64,000 nucleotides of DNA from Rhodobacter sp. CZR27 (GTDB lineage: Bacteria; Pseudomonadota; Alphaproteobacteria; Rhodobacterales; Rhodobacteraceae). Made by a program: the position numbers and the translations under genes. This document shows, in pieces, positions 47,277 through 56,650 of this stretch. The notes under the pieces were generated by a model. The model saw nothing but the letters and a program-made list of their open reading frames with translations, had not been told where the DNA came from and did no database searches. The stretch lies in contig NZ_CP023548.1 in the NCBI RefSeq assembly GCF_002407205.1, positions 272,501-336,500 on the forward strand. The letters are read 5' to 3'. Numbering within the stretch: position 1 is the stretch's first letter; each line of letters begins with the position of its first letter.

Positions 47277-48265
47277 AGAAGTTTCAGATCGTCGGCATCG
47301 GCAATGCGCTGGTCGACGTGCTTGCGCATTGCGATGACGCCTTCCTTGATGCGAATGGCATCGGCCGCGGGATCATGCAGTTGATCGACATGCCGCGGGC
47401 GGTGGATCTCTATGGGCGGATCGGCCCGGCGCAGGAGATCTCGGGTGGCTCGGCGGCGAACACCATCGCGGGCATCGCGCAGCTGGGCGGGCGAACGGCC
47501 TATGTCGGCAAGGTCTGCGACGACCAGCTGGGCGCGATCTTTGCCCATGACCTGCGGGCGCAGGGCGCGGTCTACGAGACGCCTCTGGCGCCGAAGGCGA
47601 ACGGCCACGAGACTGGCCGCTGCATCGTGCTGGTCACGCCCGACGGCGAGCGGTCGATGAACACCTATCTCGGCTGGTCGGAGTTCCTGACACCGGAGGA
47701 CATCGACGAGGCGCAGGCGGCCTCGGCGGAATGGATCTACCTCGAGGGCTACCGCTTCGACGGGCCGGAAAGCCACCGGGCCTTCGCCAAGGCCATTGCC
47801 GCCTGCAAGGAGGCGGGCGGGCGCGTCTCGGTCACGCTGTCGGACCCGTTCTGCGTCGAGCGCCACCGCGACGCCTTCCGCAGGATGATCCGCGAGGATG
47901 TGGACCTGCTGTTCGCCAACCGCGCCGAGATCCTGTCGATGTATCAGACCGACGACTTCGCTGCGGCGCTGAAGGCGGCCGCGTCCGAGGTCGCGATCGT
48001 CGCCTGCACCGAGAGCGAGAAGGGCGCGCATATCCTGGCCGAGGGCCAGCACTGGCACGTCCCGGCGATCCCGACGCGGATCGTGGATGCGACGGGGGCG
48101 GGCGACCTGTTCGCCGGGGCCTTCCTCTGGGGGCTGGCGAACGGCCATGGCCACGAGGCGGCGGGGCGCATGGGGTGCATCGCGGCCTCGGAGGTGATCT
48201 CGCATATCGGGGCGCGGCCCGAGGCGGATCTGCGGACGCTGTTCAGCCGGTACGGCGTGCTCTGA
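47273..48265 (+). CDS. PfkB-family carbohydrate/nucleoside kinase
   Basis: A 330-residue ribokinase-fold kinase. It begins FQIVGIGNALVDVLAHCDDA and has the N-terminal signature GGSAANTIAGIAQLGGRTAY. The C-terminal catalytic motif is IVDATGAGDLFAGAFLWGLA, with the base Asp. In alphaproteobacteria this branch is usually annotated adenosine kinase; ribokinase-like sugar kinases cannot be excluded. It is co-translated with nth by a 4-nt overlap. Confidence 0.87.
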   Translation: MKKFQIVGIGNALVDVLAHCDDAFLDANGIGRGIMQLIDMPRAVDLYGRIGPAQEISGGSAANTIAGIAQLGGRTAYVGKVCDDQLGAIFAHDLRAQGAVYETPLAPKANGHETGRCIVLVTPDGERSMNTYLGWSEFLTPEDIDEAQAASAEWIYLEGYRFDGPESHRAFAKAIAACKEAGGRVSVTLSDPFCVERHRDAFRRMIREDVDLLFANRAEILSMYQTDDFAAALKAAASEVAIVACTESEKGAHILAEGQHWHVPAIPTRIVDATGAGDLFAGAFLWGLANGHGHEAAGRMGCIAASEVISHIGARPEADLRTLFSRYGVL

Positions 48266-48273
48266 CGGGGGGA

Positions 48274-48314
48274 GGCGCGCGGCTCAGGCCCCTCCGGGGC
48301 CATCGCCGCGCGCC
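48274..48314. repeat. Large nested hairpin after the PfkB kinase
   Basis: Outer arms GGCGCGCGG (48274-48282) and CCGCGCGCC (48306-48314), and inner arms GGCCCC (48287-48292) and GGGGCC (48296-48301). There is no T tail. It may stop transcription bidirectionally or protect mRNA ends between the convergent kinase and cyclodeaminase genes. The rest of the 271-nt gap is gene-free; a smaller CGGACCT/AGGTCCG hairpin lies at 48513-48529, just past the cyclodeaminase stop. Confidence 0.5.
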
Positions 48315-48536
48315 GCTGCCGCGGACGGTCGCGGCGGCTGCGGCAGATCCCCACCGGCTGCGGCCGGCGGGCCTGTGCTTCGCGAGCACCCTGATCGCGG
48401 CCTTGTCCCGGCCGGCGCAGGAGGGGAGCGCGCTTTGCGTGGCTTCCCCATACCCGATCGATGCGCCGCAGGGCGGCAGGAGCGGCGGATGCGCGTCCCG
48501 ATGCCCGGCTGACGGACCTTTCAGGTCCGGTGCGGC

Positions 48537-49448
48537 TCAGCGCATGCGCCACATGGCGGCGATGTAGGAGGCCGTCATGAGGTCGAGGTGGGCGCCGCCG
48601 CCGTTCTTGGCCAGCGTGATCTCGTCGTCCGAGGAGCGCGCATAGGCGCCCGAGGCGAGGTCGTAGTAGTCCGCCCGGATGTCGGCTTCGGAGATCACGC
48701 CGCGGGCGATCGGGTCCCGGATCTCGCCGATGTGGCCGATGGTGGTCGCGCGGCTGTCGACGAAGATCGTCGCCCGGCGCAGCGCCTCGTCATCCACCTC
48801 ACGCATGTCGGGACGGTAGGCGCCGATCAGGTCGAGATGGGTGCCGGGCTTCAGCCACGCGCCCTTGACCACCGGCTCGTGGCTCATGGTGGCGGTGCAG
48901 ATGATGTCGGCGGCCCGCACCGCGGCCTCGAGATCCTCGGTGGCGGTCACGCGGGGGCCTTCCATCGCGCGGGCCTTGTCGCCCGAGCGGTTCCAGACCG
49001 TGAAGCGCGCATCGTGAAAGAGGCTCGCATAGGCTTCGATCATCGAGCGGGCCACCGCGCCCGCGCCCACGATCAGGATCTCGCGGCTGTCCTTGCGGGC
49101 AAGGGTCTTCGCGGCGAGCAGGCTGTCGCCCGCCGTCTTCCATTTCGTCACCAGGTGGAAATCGACCAAGGCGTCCAGCGTGCCGTCACGGTCGGAGAAC
49201 AGCGTCACGGCGCCATTGACCGAGCCCTTCCCCAGCGCGGCGTTGCCCGGAAAGATCGTCGCGGTCTTCACCAGTTGCCCCAGCCCGTCGATCCAGGCGG
49301 CACGGCTCAGCAGCGTGTCCTTGCCGCGGTAGAGGAAGACGTCGGCGATCTCGGCCCGGGGCAGCCTGTGCCCGGCCGCAAGCGCGGTCGTCAGCCCGTC
49401 CCAGGTCAGAAGGGACTCGGCCTCGGGGCCGATGATGTCGATGCTCAT
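48537..49448 (-). CDS. Ornithine cyclodeaminase / mu-crystallin family protein
   Basis: A 303-residue NAD(P)-dependent enzyme of the ornithine cyclodeaminase, alanine dehydrogenase and ketimine reductase family. The Rossmann motif ILIVGAGAVARSMIEAYASL and the substrate side LVKTATIFPGNAALGKGSV are clear, and DLIGAYRPDMREVDDEAL is a family block. Which substrate it uses cannot be told from sequence alone. The ATG at 49448 is chosen; the frame upstream is a shadow of the next gene. Confidence 0.87.
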   Translation of the reverse strand: MSIDIIGPEAESLLTWDGLTTALAAGHRLPRAEIADVFLYRGKDTLLSRAAWIDGLGQLVKTATIFPGNAALGKGSVNGAVTLFSDRDGTLDALVDFHLVTKWKTAGDSLLAAKTLARKDSREILIVGAGAVARSMIEAYASLFHDARFTVWNRSGDKARAMEGPRVTATEDLEAAVRAADIICTATMSHEPVVKGAWLKPGTHLDLIGAYRPDMREVDDEALRRATIFVDSRATTIGHIGEIRDPIARGVISEADIRADYYDLASGAYARSSDDEITLAKNGGGAHLDLMTASYIAAMWRMR

Positions 49449-49477
49449 GTTCCTGCCTCGTGTCTGGACGCGCCCGG

Positions 49478-49936
49478 TCAGCGGCGGGCTGTCTGCGCCT
49501 TCCGCATCGCACGTTCCAGCACGTCGAGGAAGCGCGAACGGTCGGCCTTCGAGAAGGGCCGCCCGCCGCCCTGCCGGAACGGATCGGCCGAGCGGAGATC
49601 GGCCATCAGGTCGCGCGTCGCCAGCACGTTGCCGATGTTGGCGGCGGTCAGTTCCTCGCCGTTCGGCTTCACCACCAGCGCACCGGCCGCCACGACCTTT
49701 GCGGCGAGCGGAATGTCGGCGGTCACCACCACGTCGCCCGGCCCCGCGCGCTCGGCGATCCACATGTCGGCCACGTCCGGGCCTTCCGGCACGATGACGC
49801 TTTCGACCAGCGGATGCGCCGAGGGTCGGATGCCGCCGTTCGAGACGACGAACATCCGGATCCCGTGCCGGACGGCGACGCGCTCTGCCTCGGCCTTCAC
49901 CGGGCAGGCGTCGGCGTCGATGTAGAGATCAGTCAT
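49478..49936 (-). CDS. YaiI/YqxD family protein (DUF188)
   Basis: A 152-residue protein with the DUF188 signature [40 protein letters not shown] and [20 protein letters not shown]. The acidic residues and fold resemble PIN/NYN-type nucleases, but the function is not established. It overlaps the fghA gene by 8 nt and is likely co-transcribed with it. Confidence 0.9.
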   Translation of the reverse strand: MTDLYIDADACPVKAEAERVAVRHGIRMFVVSNGGIRPSAHPLVESVIVPEGPDVADMWIAERAGPGDVVVTADIPLAAKVVAAGALVVKPNGEELTAANIGNVLATRDLMADLRSADPFRQGGGRPFSKADRSRFLDVLERAMRKAQTARR

Positions 49937-50762
49937 AGAGCGCCGTGGCGTGGAACTGGATGTGCTCCTCCATGAAGGTCGCGACGAAGAAATAGCTGTG
50001 GTCGTAGCCCTGCTGCATCCGGAAGATGCCCTGCTGCCGCCGCGCCATCATCGCCTCGGCCAGAGCCTCGGGCTTCAGCGCGTCGAGGAACTGGTCCTGC
50101 GCGCCCTGGTCGATCAGCATCGGCCCGTCGAAGCCGCGCTTGCGCATCAGCATGACGGAATCGTGCGGCGCCCACTTGGCCTCGTCGCTGCCCAGATAGG
50201 CCAGAAGCTGCTTGCGGCCCCAGTCCGAGGCGGTCGGGTGGGTGATCGGCGCGAAGGCCGAGACCGAGCGGAACCGGCCCGGAAAGCTCATCGCGATGGT
50301 CAGCGCGCCATGCCCGCCCATCGAATGGCCCATGATGGACTGCCGCCCCTCGTCCAGCGGAAAGGCCGAGAACAGCACCCGCGGCAGATCCTCGGTGATG
50401 TAGTCCCACATGCGGAAGTTCGCCGACCACGGCTCTTCCGTGGCGTTGACGTAGAAGCCCGCCCCTTGGCCGAGCGCATAGTTCGACGGATCGTCCGGCA
50501 CGCCCTCGCCGCGCGGCGAGGTGTCGGGAAAGACCAGCGCCACGCCCTCCTCGGCCGCCCATTTCTGCGCGCCGGCCTTCACCATCGCGTTCTCATGCGT
50601 GCAGGTCAGGCCCGAGAGATACCAGACCAGCGGCACGGCCGCATTCTCGGCCTCGGGCGGGAGGTAGAGGCCGAAGGTCATGTCGCAGTTGGTGACCGGC
50701 GACGTGTGGCAATAGACGCCCTGCATGCCCCCGAAACAGCGGCTCTCGGATATCGTCTTCAT
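49929..50762 (-). CDS. fghA: S-formylglutathione hydrolase
   Basis: Hydrolyses S-formylglutathione to formate and glutathione, the last step of glutathione-dependent formaldehyde detoxification. A 277-residue esterase-D-type hydrolase: [40 protein letters not shown], nucleophile Ser in [15 protein letters not shown], Asp in [12 protein letters not shown] and His in [18 protein letters not shown]. The formaldehyde dehydrogenase partner is not in the window. Confidence 0.94.
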   Translation of the reverse strand: MKTISESRCFGGMQGVYCHTSPVTNCDMTFGLYLPPEAENAAVPLVWYLSGLTCTHENAMVKAGAQKWAAEEGVALVFPDTSPRGEGVPDDPSNYALGQGAGFYVNATEEPWSANFRMWDYITEDLPRVLFSAFPLDEGRQSIMGHSMGGHGALTIAMSFPGRFRSVSAFAPITHPTASDWGRKQLLAYLGSDEAKWAPHDSVMLMRKRGFDGPMLIDQGAQDQFLDALKPEALAEAMMARRQQGIFRMQQGYDHSYFFVATFMEEHIQFHATALYD

Positions 50763-50777
50763 GGTGGTCTCCTCTCC

Positions 50778-51707
50778 TCAGAAGGTCGTGACCCAGGCGA
50801 TCACGCCGGTGATGGTCAGGATGCTGACCGCGGTGGAAATCAGGATCGAGGCCGAGACGCGCTGCGGCGCGACCCCGTAGTGCTGCGCAAGGATGTAGAC
50901 GTTGCCGGCGACGGGCAGGGCTGCGGCGGAGATCATCACGCCCGCGGCCTGCCGTTCGACGGGGAAGATCAGCAGCGCCGTGATGGCCACCGCCGCCGGA
51001 TGCAGCACCAGCTTGCAGAACGAAAGCCAGGCGGCGACCTCGACCCGTTCGGCCGATTTTGTGGCGAGCGAGGCGCCGATGGCAAAGAGCGCCCCCGGCG
51101 TCGCCGCACCGCCCAGGAGCGCGAGGAAGTCGTTGACCGGCGCCGGCACCGGCAGCGCGGTCGCCGACCACGCCAGCCCCGCCACCATCGAGACGATCAT
51201 CGGGTTCTTCAGCAGTCCCTGTGCCAGCACCTTCACGATGCGCAGGCTCATGTGACGCTCGCGCACGCCGGTGATGATCAGCGTGATCAGTGACGAGAAC
51301 ACGATCAGGTCGATGGCCAGCACCATCAGCACCGGCCCTGCCGCCTGCGCGCCCAGCAGCAGCACCAGCATCGGCACGCCCAGAAAGCCCGTGTTGCCGA
51401 TGACGGCGCATTGCGCCTCGATCGCCGCTTCCTCGGTGTTCACGCCGCGCAGGCGGGCCACGCCGGCGGCCAGCGCATAGACCGCGGCACAGCCCGAGAG
51501 ATAGGCGAGCACGAAGGGCCCCGACCAGATCTCGGCCAGCGAGAGGTTCGCGGCGAAGCGGAAGAGCATGGCGGAGAGCGCGAAGTAGAACACGAACTTC
51601 GTCAGCCAGGCCGTCGCCTCCGGCGTGAAAAAGCGCGTCCGCCCGGCCAGATAGCCCGTGCCGATCAGCGCGAAGAAGGGCAGGGTCTTGAGAAGGACGG
51701 GCAGCAT
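50778..51707 (-). CDS. AEC-family (auxin efflux carrier-like) transporter
   Basis: A 309-residue inner-membrane protein with ten predicted membrane segments (VLLKTLPFFALIGTGYLAG, LPVLLKTLPFF at the start; ALLIFPVERQAAGVMISAAA and LISTAVSILTITGVIAWVTT near the end) and the family motif NTGFLGVPMLVLLLGAQA. Bacterial AEC carriers export malonate, malate or other small organic anions; the substrate is unknown. It is 15 nt upstream of fghA in the same direction, so probably the operon's first gene. Confidence 0.88.
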   Translation of the reverse strand: MLPVLLKTLPFFALIGTGYLAGRTRFFTPEATAWLTKFVFYFALSAMLFRFAANLSLAEIWSGPFVLAYLSGCAAVYALAAGVARLRGVNTEEAAIEAQCAVIGNTGFLGVPMLVLLLGAQAAGPVLMVLAIDLIVFSSLITLIITGVRERHMSLRIVKVLAQGLLKNPMIVSMVAGLAWSATALPVPAPVNDFLALLGGAATPGALFAIGASLATKSAERVEVAAWLSFCKLVLHPAAVAITALLIFPVERQAAGVMISAAALPVAGNVYILAQHYGVAPQRVSASILISTAVSILTITGVIAWVTTF

Positions 51708-51790
51708 CGCAGGCTTTCGGCTCGGGGTGCGGCCAAGGTTTCACGGCCCCGGCCGGGATGCAAGCTCGGCCAATCGTCGGACCCTGTTCC

Positions 51791-52768
51791 TCAGCCGAAG
51801 CCGATCAGGATGCCCGCGGCCAGCACGAGGCTGCCGCCCAGCACCACCTGCAGCGCCGCGCGCAGGAAGGGCGTCTCCATGTAGCGGTTCTGGATCCACG
51901 CGATGGCCCAGAGCTCGACGAAGACCACCGCGATGGCAATGGCGGTCGCGATGCCGAAGCTGGGGATCAGGTAGGGCAGCGCATGGCCGAGGCCGCCTGC
52001 CGTCGTCATCACGCCCGAGGCGAGCCCCCGCTTCCACGGCGCGCCGCGGCCCGAGAGGACGCCGTCGTCATGCGCGGCCTCGGTGAAGCCCATCGAGATG
52101 CCCGCGCCGACCGACGCCGCAAGGCCGACCTGAAAGGTCGTCCAGGGATCCTGCGTGGCGAAGGCGGTGGCGAAGATCGGCGCCAGCGTCGAGACCGAGC
52201 CATCCATCAGGCCCGCAAGCCCCGGCTGCACCCAGGTCAGGATGAACTGTCGCTTTGCCGTCTGGTCCTCCTCGGCGCGGACCTCGGTGCCGAGATGCTC
52301 GTCGGCCAGCGCATCGGCGCGGTGCTCGTGCCCCGCCTCGGCGGCCGCGAGATCGCCCAGCAGCTTGCGCGTCGAGGCATCCGTCACCCGCTTCGCCGCC
52401 TTTTCGTAGAAGCTGCGCGCGCTGTTCTCCATGTCCCAGGCCTCGGCGCGGATGCGCTCGATCGGCAGGGTCTCGAGCAGCCAGACCGGCTTGCGCGGCC
52501 GGTAGCCCTCCACGTGTTCGCGCCGGATCAGCGGGATGGCCTCGCCGAAGCGGTGGCGGAAGACCTCGATCAGGCGGCGCCGATGGCCGTCCTCCTCCTC
52601 GGCCATCGCCTCGAACACGCGGGCCGAGCCGGGATAGCCTTCCCGCAGGCGGTCGGCGTAGGTGCGGTAGATGCGGGCGTCATCCTCTTCCGACGAGATC
52701 GCAAGCGCGAGGATCTCCGCCTCGGTGAGGTCCTTGAAGCGGCGGCGCGATGAGAAACCGGGAATCAT
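51791..52768 (-). CDS. mbfA: MbfA-type ferritin/VIT1 iron exporter
   Basis: A 325-residue fusion: an N-terminal ferritin/rubrerythrin-like four-helix domain with ExxH metal ligands (AISSEEDDARIYRTYADRLR, FEAMAEEEDGHRRRLIEVFR, DLAAAEAGHEHRADAL) and a C-terminal VIT1/CCC1 membrane domain with five segments (GLAGLMDGSVSTLAPIFATA, FQVGLAASVGAGISMGFTEA and three more). MbfA exports iron and lowers oxidative damage in Rhizobiales and relatives and is usually repressed by Irr. I did not find a convincing Irr box upstream. Confidence 0.9.
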   Translation of the reverse strand: MIPGFSSRRRFKDLTEAEILALAISSEEDDARIYRTYADRLREGYPGSARVFEAMAEEEDGHRRRLIEVFRHRFGEAIPLIRREHVEGYRPRKPVWLLETLPIERIRAEAWDMENSARSFYEKAAKRVTDASTRKLLGDLAAAEAGHEHRADALADEHLGTEVRAEEDQTAKRQFILTWVQPGLAGLMDGSVSTLAPIFATAFATQDPWTTFQVGLAASVGAGISMGFTEAAHDDGVLSGRGAPWKRGLASGVMTTAGGLGHALPYLIPSFGIATAIAIAVVFVELWAIAWIQNRYMETPFLRAALQVVLGGSLVLAAGILIGFG

Positions 52769-53159
52769 GTGTCACCTTTCAAGCGTCGTTCCAGATCGGG
52801 CGCAAACCCGTCTGCGGCAGGATCTTCCGTTTCAACATGTTGCCGGCGGCTGCGCATTCGGTCATCAGACCTAATCGAGCCGACAGAGGTGTCGCATCGG
52901 CCGAAGCAGCGCCTGCAATGGATGCCTTCATCGCGTGGCCCGAGCCTGTTGCCAAGCATCAATGCGAAGTTCCGGGTCGTGCGGGATGGTCGGTAGGCCG
53001 GGCGCTGCGATACGTGGCATGCTGGGCAAGGATGTGGCAGAACCTGCGCTGTCTGTCACGCGGGACGGCCGTCTCCGGCGAAGCGCTTCGCGTGAGGCCA
53101 TCCGGATGAACTGACGGAGATCAGGGCGAAACCCCCTGCCGGAAGGGCGCGACCGCAGG
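52769..53159. other. Gene-free region between mbfA and xth
   Basis: About 390 nt with several short open frames, none with a convincing start or motif. It should contain the mbfA promoter at its left end, since mbfA is read leftward from 52768. No terminator with a T tail was found after xth. Confidence 0.5.
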
Positions 53160-53948
53160 TCAGAGATCGAACGTGGCGAAGACCGGTGCGTGGTCCGAAG
53201 GCTGCTCCCAGCCGCGGACGGTGCGCAGGATGCGGCTGCCATGCGCCGCATTGGCGATGTCGGGCGAGACCCAGATGTGGTCGAGCCGCCGGCCCTTGTC
53301 CGCGGCATCCCAGTCCGGCGAGCGATAGGACCACCAGGAATAGAGCCGCCCCTCGGGGATGTCCTTGCGGGTGACGTCGATCCAGCCGCCGGCCTCCATC
53401 AGCGCGTTCAGGTGATCGACCTCGACCGGCGTATGGCTCACGATCTTCAACAGCGCCTTGTGGTTCCAGACGTCATCCTCGCGCGGGGCGATGTTCAGGT
53501 CGCCCACAAGGATCGCCTTGCGCGGCTTGTCCTCGCGGCACCAGTCACGCATCCGGGTCAGGTAGTCGAGCTTCTGGCCGAACTTCACGTTCTGCTCGCG
53601 GTCGGGAATGTCACCGCCGGCCGGGACGTAGCAGTTGTGGATCGTCACCCCACTCTCGAGCGTGGCCGAGACGTGGCGGGCATGCCCCAGATCGGCGAAG
53701 TCGTGGTTGCCCGCATCCACCAGCGGCAGCTTCGACAGGATCGCCACGCCGTTGTAGCCCTTCTGCCCGCGCGCCACGCACCAGCCGTAGCCGAGCGCCC
53801 GGAACGCCTCGAGCGGCATCTTCTCGACCGGGCTCTTGCACTCCTGCAGGCAGAGGATGTCCGGCATCTCCTGGGTCAGCAGGCGCGAGACCAGCGCCTC
53901 GCGCAGGCGGACCGAGTTGATGTTCCAGGTGGCAAGCGTGAAGGTCAT
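53160..53948 (-). CDS. xth: Exodeoxyribonuclease III
   Basis: Apurinic/apyrimidinic endonuclease and 3'-exonuclease for base-excision repair. A 262-residue protein: ATWNINSVRLREALVSRLL, DILCLQECKSPVE with the metal-binding Glu, NCYVPAGGDIPDREQNVKFG, LVGDLNIAPREDDVWNHKAL with the catalytic Asp-Asn, RLDHIWVSPDIANAAHG and SDHAPVFATFDL with the final Asp-His pair. The ATG at 53948 is chosen over the longer frame. Confidence 0.95.
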   Translation of the reverse strand: MTFTLATWNINSVRLREALVSRLLTQEMPDILCLQECKSPVEKMPLEAFRALGYGWCVARGQKGYNGVAILSKLPLVDAGNHDFADLGHARHVSATLESGVTIHNCYVPAGGDIPDREQNVKFGQKLDYLTRMRDWCREDKPRKAILVGDLNIAPREDDVWNHKALLKIVSHTPVEVDHLNALMEAGGWIDVTRKDIPEGRLYSWWSYRSPDWDAADKGRRLDHIWVSPDIANAAHGSRILRTVRGWEQPSDHAPVFATFDL

Positions 53949-54019
53949 GGCGGGCTCCGGTTCTCGGGCCTTCTTCCTAGCCGGCAAGGTTCCGGGGGTC
54001 CACCATTGGCGAAGCGCGA

Positions 54020-54047
54020 AAAAAAGGCCGGGCACGAGGCCCGGCCA
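54020..54047 (-). terminator. Terminator of the response regulator gene
   Basis: On the minus strand: GGCCGGG-CCTCGTG-CCCGGCC followed by a run of seven T. It lies 112 nt after the response regulator stop and before xth, isolating the two genes. Confidence 0.9.
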
Positions 54048-54159
54048 GATCCAACAGGGAGGGTCCGTGCCATTGCCCCGGCACGGGAGGGATTTCGCGA
54101 AGCGGGAACGGTCCCGCCTGAAGTGACCTATAACATATACTGTGGGAGTTAATTTGATC

Positions 54160-54846
54160 TCACGCAACTAGCCTGTAGCCACCGGACTCCGTGACCAGCA
54201 GCCGCGCGTTCGACGGATCGGGCTCGATCTTCTGCCGCAACCTGTAGATGTGTGTCTCTAGCGTATGGGTTGTAACGCCGGCGTTGTAGCCCCAGACCTC
54301 GTGGAGAAGCACCTCGCGAGCCACAACGCCTTGCGATGCGCGGTAGAGGTACTTCAAGATGTTGGTTTCCTTCTCGGTCAGGCGGATCTTGCGCTCCTTC
54401 TCGTCGACCAGCAGTTTCTGGGCGGGGCGGAAGCTGTAGGGTCCCAGTTGAAAGACTGCATCTTCCGATTGTTCATGCGCACGAAGTTGCGCCCTGATGC
54501 GTGCAAGCAACACCGGAAACTTGAAGGGTTTGGTCACATAGTCGTTCGCGCCCGCGTCGAGGCCGAGGATCGTGTCGCTGTCCGAATCATGTCCTGTCAG
54601 CATCAGGATCGGACATTTGACCCCGGCCTTGCGCATCCGGCGGCACAGCTCGCGGCCGTCCGTATCCGGCAGCCCCACGTCGAGGATGACCAGATCGTAG
54701 AGACCGGCCTTGGCCTTCTCCATCCCCTCGGCGCCCGAGCCGGCCTCGAACACGTCGAAATCCTCGGTCATCACCAGCTGTTCGCTCAGTGCCTCGCGCA
54801 GGTCGTCGTCGTCGTCCACGAGCAGGATCTTCTTCAGGGAAGCCAT
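54160..54846 (-). CDS. OmpR-family response regulator (CenR-like)
   Basis: A 228-residue two-component regulator. The receiver has Asp11/Asp12, the phosphorylation site Asp56 in VILDVGLPD, Thr84 and Lys106; the C-terminal winged helix has LTEKETNILKYLYRASQGVV and VTTHTLETHIYRLRQKIEP. The start MASLKKILLVDDDDDLREAL and the absence of an adjacent kinase fit the alphaproteobacterial CenR group, which controls envelope genes; this subgroup call is from memory and should be checked. It has its own terminator and a divergent ribA. Confidence 0.85.
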   Translation of the reverse strand: MASLKKILLVDDDDDLREALSEQLVMTEDFDVFEAGSGAEGMEKAKAGLYDLVILDVGLPDTDGRELCRRMRKAGVKCPILMLTGHDSDSDTILGLDAGANDYVTKPFKFPVLLARIRAQLRAHEQSEDAVFQLGPYSFRPAQKLLVDEKERKIRLTEKETNILKYLYRASQGVVAREVLLHEVWGYNAGVTTHTLETHIYRLRQKIEPDPSNARLLVTESGGYRLVA

Positions 54847-54996
54847 CGGTCTCTCCTTCGTTCTGCGGATCACATGTGCGTGCATCACCAGCGCGGCAAG
54901 ATTTGCGACCATCTTCTCACGCGGACGTGTCGCAAGGCGGCGGATTGTTTCAATTTCCCGCGCAGGACGCTAGGAAGATCGCGAAAGGATGCCCCC

Positions 54997-56085
54997 ATGC
55001 CGCTTGCCCCCAGCATCGTCGAACGCCTGAACCGCGCGCGGGGCGACCTGCGCATGGGCGTGCCGGTGGTGCTGACCGCCGAAGGAACCGGCGTGCTTGC
55101 CGTGGCGGTCGAGGCGCTGGAGGCGGCGCGGCTGGCCGAACTCCGTCTGCTGGGTGCGCCGGAACTGGCCATCACCGCGCGGCGCGCCGAGACGCTGAAG
55201 GCACGGGTCTACGACGGCGACCTTGCGCGGATCGAGGTGCCGGATGCCGCCGGGATCGAGTGGCTTCAGGCGGTGGCCGATCCGGCCGACGACCTGCGCC
55301 TGCCGATGAAGGGTCCGCTCCGCTCGCTGCGGGGCGGCGGGGCGGGGCTTGCGCGGGCGGCGCTGGCGCTGGCGAAATCAGCGCATCTGTTGCCCGCCGC
55401 GCTGGTCGTGCCGGTGGCCGAGCCGCTGCGGCTTGCTGTCGAGAATGCGCTGACCCTTCTGCCGCTGGCCGAGGTCGAGCCCGAACTCACGCGCGGCTCG
55501 CCGCTGCATCCGGTGGTCTCGGCGCGGGTGCCGATGGTCGCCTCGGAAGCGGGACGGGTGCATGTCTTCCGCCCCGAGGATGGCGGCGAGGAGCACTACG
55601 CGATCGAGATCGGCAAGCCCGACCGTGCCCAGCCGGTGCTGGCGCGGCTGCACTCGGCCTGTTTCACCGGCGACGTGCTGGGCAGCCTGAAATGCGACTG
55701 CGGCCCGCAACTGCGCGCGGCGCTGGGCCGGATGGGCGAGGAGGGGGCGGGGGTGCTGCTCTACCTCAACCAGGAGGGGCGCGGGATCGGGCTTGCCAAC
55801 AAGATGCGCGCCTATTCGCTTCAGGATCAGGGCTTCGATACCGTCGAGGCGAACCACCGTCTCGGCTTCGAGGATGACGAGCGCGATTTCCGCATCGGCG
55901 CCGGGATCCTGCGGCAGATGGGGTTCTCGGCCGTGCGGCTGCTGACCAACAACCCGGCCAAGATCCGCATGATGGAGGCGAACGGCATCCGCGTGACCGA
56001 GCGCGTCCCGCTTCATGTCGGCCGGAACGAGTTCAATGCGGCGTATCTGGCCACCAAGGCCGCGAAGTCGGGGCATCTGGTATGA
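54997..56085 (+). CDS. ribA: GTP cyclohydrolase II with unusual N-terminal domain
   Basis: Opens GTP to start riboflavin synthesis. Of 362 residues, the catalytic half (about 175-362) has LHSACFTGDVLGSLKCDCGP with zinc ligands Cys222, Cys233, Cys235, LYLNQEGRGIGLANKMRAYS, VEANHRLGFEDDERDF and LLTNNPAKIRMMEANGI. The N-terminal 170 residues do not show the DHBP synthase (RibB) motif, so this is not a standard RibBA; the region is Ala/Leu-rich and of unknown role. AAAGGA lies before the ATG at 54997. The end overlaps the next gene by 4 nt. Confidence 0.92.
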   Translation: MPLAPSIVERLNRARGDLRMGVPVVLTAEGTGVLAVAVEALEAARLAELRLLGAPELAITARRAETLKARVYDGDLARIEVPDAAGIEWLQAVADPADDLRLPMKGPLRSLRGGGAGLARAALALAKSAHLLPAALVVPVAEPLRLAVENALTLLPLAEVEPELTRGSPLHPVVSARVPMVASEAGRVHVFRPEDGGEEHYAIEIGKPDRAQPVLARLHSACFTGDVLGSLKCDCGPQLRAALGRMGEEGAGVLLYLNQEGRGIGLANKMRAYSLQDQGFDTVEANHRLGFEDDERDFRIGAGILRQMGFSAVRLLTNNPAKIRMMEANGIRVTERVPLHVGRNEFNAAYLATKAAKSGHLV

Positions 56086-56576
56086 GCGATCTGGTCGTCA
56101 CCCGCTGGGGAGCGCAGTTCATGGGCAGGGCGTTTGCCTGCGCCATCGGGCGGGGCGGCATCACCGGCGCAAAGCGCGAGGGCGACGGTGCCACGCCGCG
56201 GGGCACGCATCGCATCGCGGGGCTGCTCTACCGCCCCGACCGCGTCGCGGCATCGCAGTTGCCGGACTGGGCGCAGGCCTTTGGCCCCTCCGACCTCTGG
56301 TCGGACGATCCGCGCGACCCGGACTACAACCAGATGGTCCGCGCTCCGCACGCCTTCAGCCACGAGCGGCTGATGCGGGCCGACCCGCTTTATGACGTGA
56401 TCCTGCTCACCGACTGGAACTGGCCCGAGGCCATCCCCGGCCGCGGCTCGGCGATCTTCCTGCACAGCTGGCGGCGGCCCCGCCATCCCACGGCGGGCTG
56501 CGTGGCCTTCGCGCGCCGCGACCTTCTGTGGATCGCGAACCGGATCACGCCGCAGACCCGGCTGGTCGTGAAATAG
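56082..56576 (+). CDS. L,D-transpeptidase-like (YkuD) protein
   Basis: A 164-residue protein with the YkuD catalytic pattern: SAIFLHSWRRPRHPTAGCVA, that is His, a short spacer, then Gly-Cys with the nucleophile. The N-terminal part starts KREGDGATPRGTHRIAGL, the usual family lead-in. There is no signal peptide or membrane segment, unlike periplasmic crosslinking enzymes, so the cellular role is unclear. It is coupled to ribA by a 4-nt overlap. Confidence 0.85.
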   Translation: MSDLVVTRWGAQFMGRAFACAIGRGGITGAKREGDGATPRGTHRIAGLLYRPDRVAASQLPDWAQAFGPSDLWSDDPRDPDYNQMVRAPHAFSHERLMRADPLYDVILLTDWNWPEAIPGRGSAIFLHSWRRPRHPTAGCVAFARRDLLWIANRITPQTRLVVK

Positions 56577-56650
56577 CCTTCGCGCGGGGCGACGCCACTC
56601 GTGCGCGGCACCGGAATGCCCCCTCGCCACGGGAAGGGCAGGGCCGGCTT

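Noticed and set aside
52769..52900. Irr-type iron control element before mbfA
   Set aside because: CTGGAACGACGCTTGAAA has some resemblance, but the two half-sites do not match the inverted repeat.
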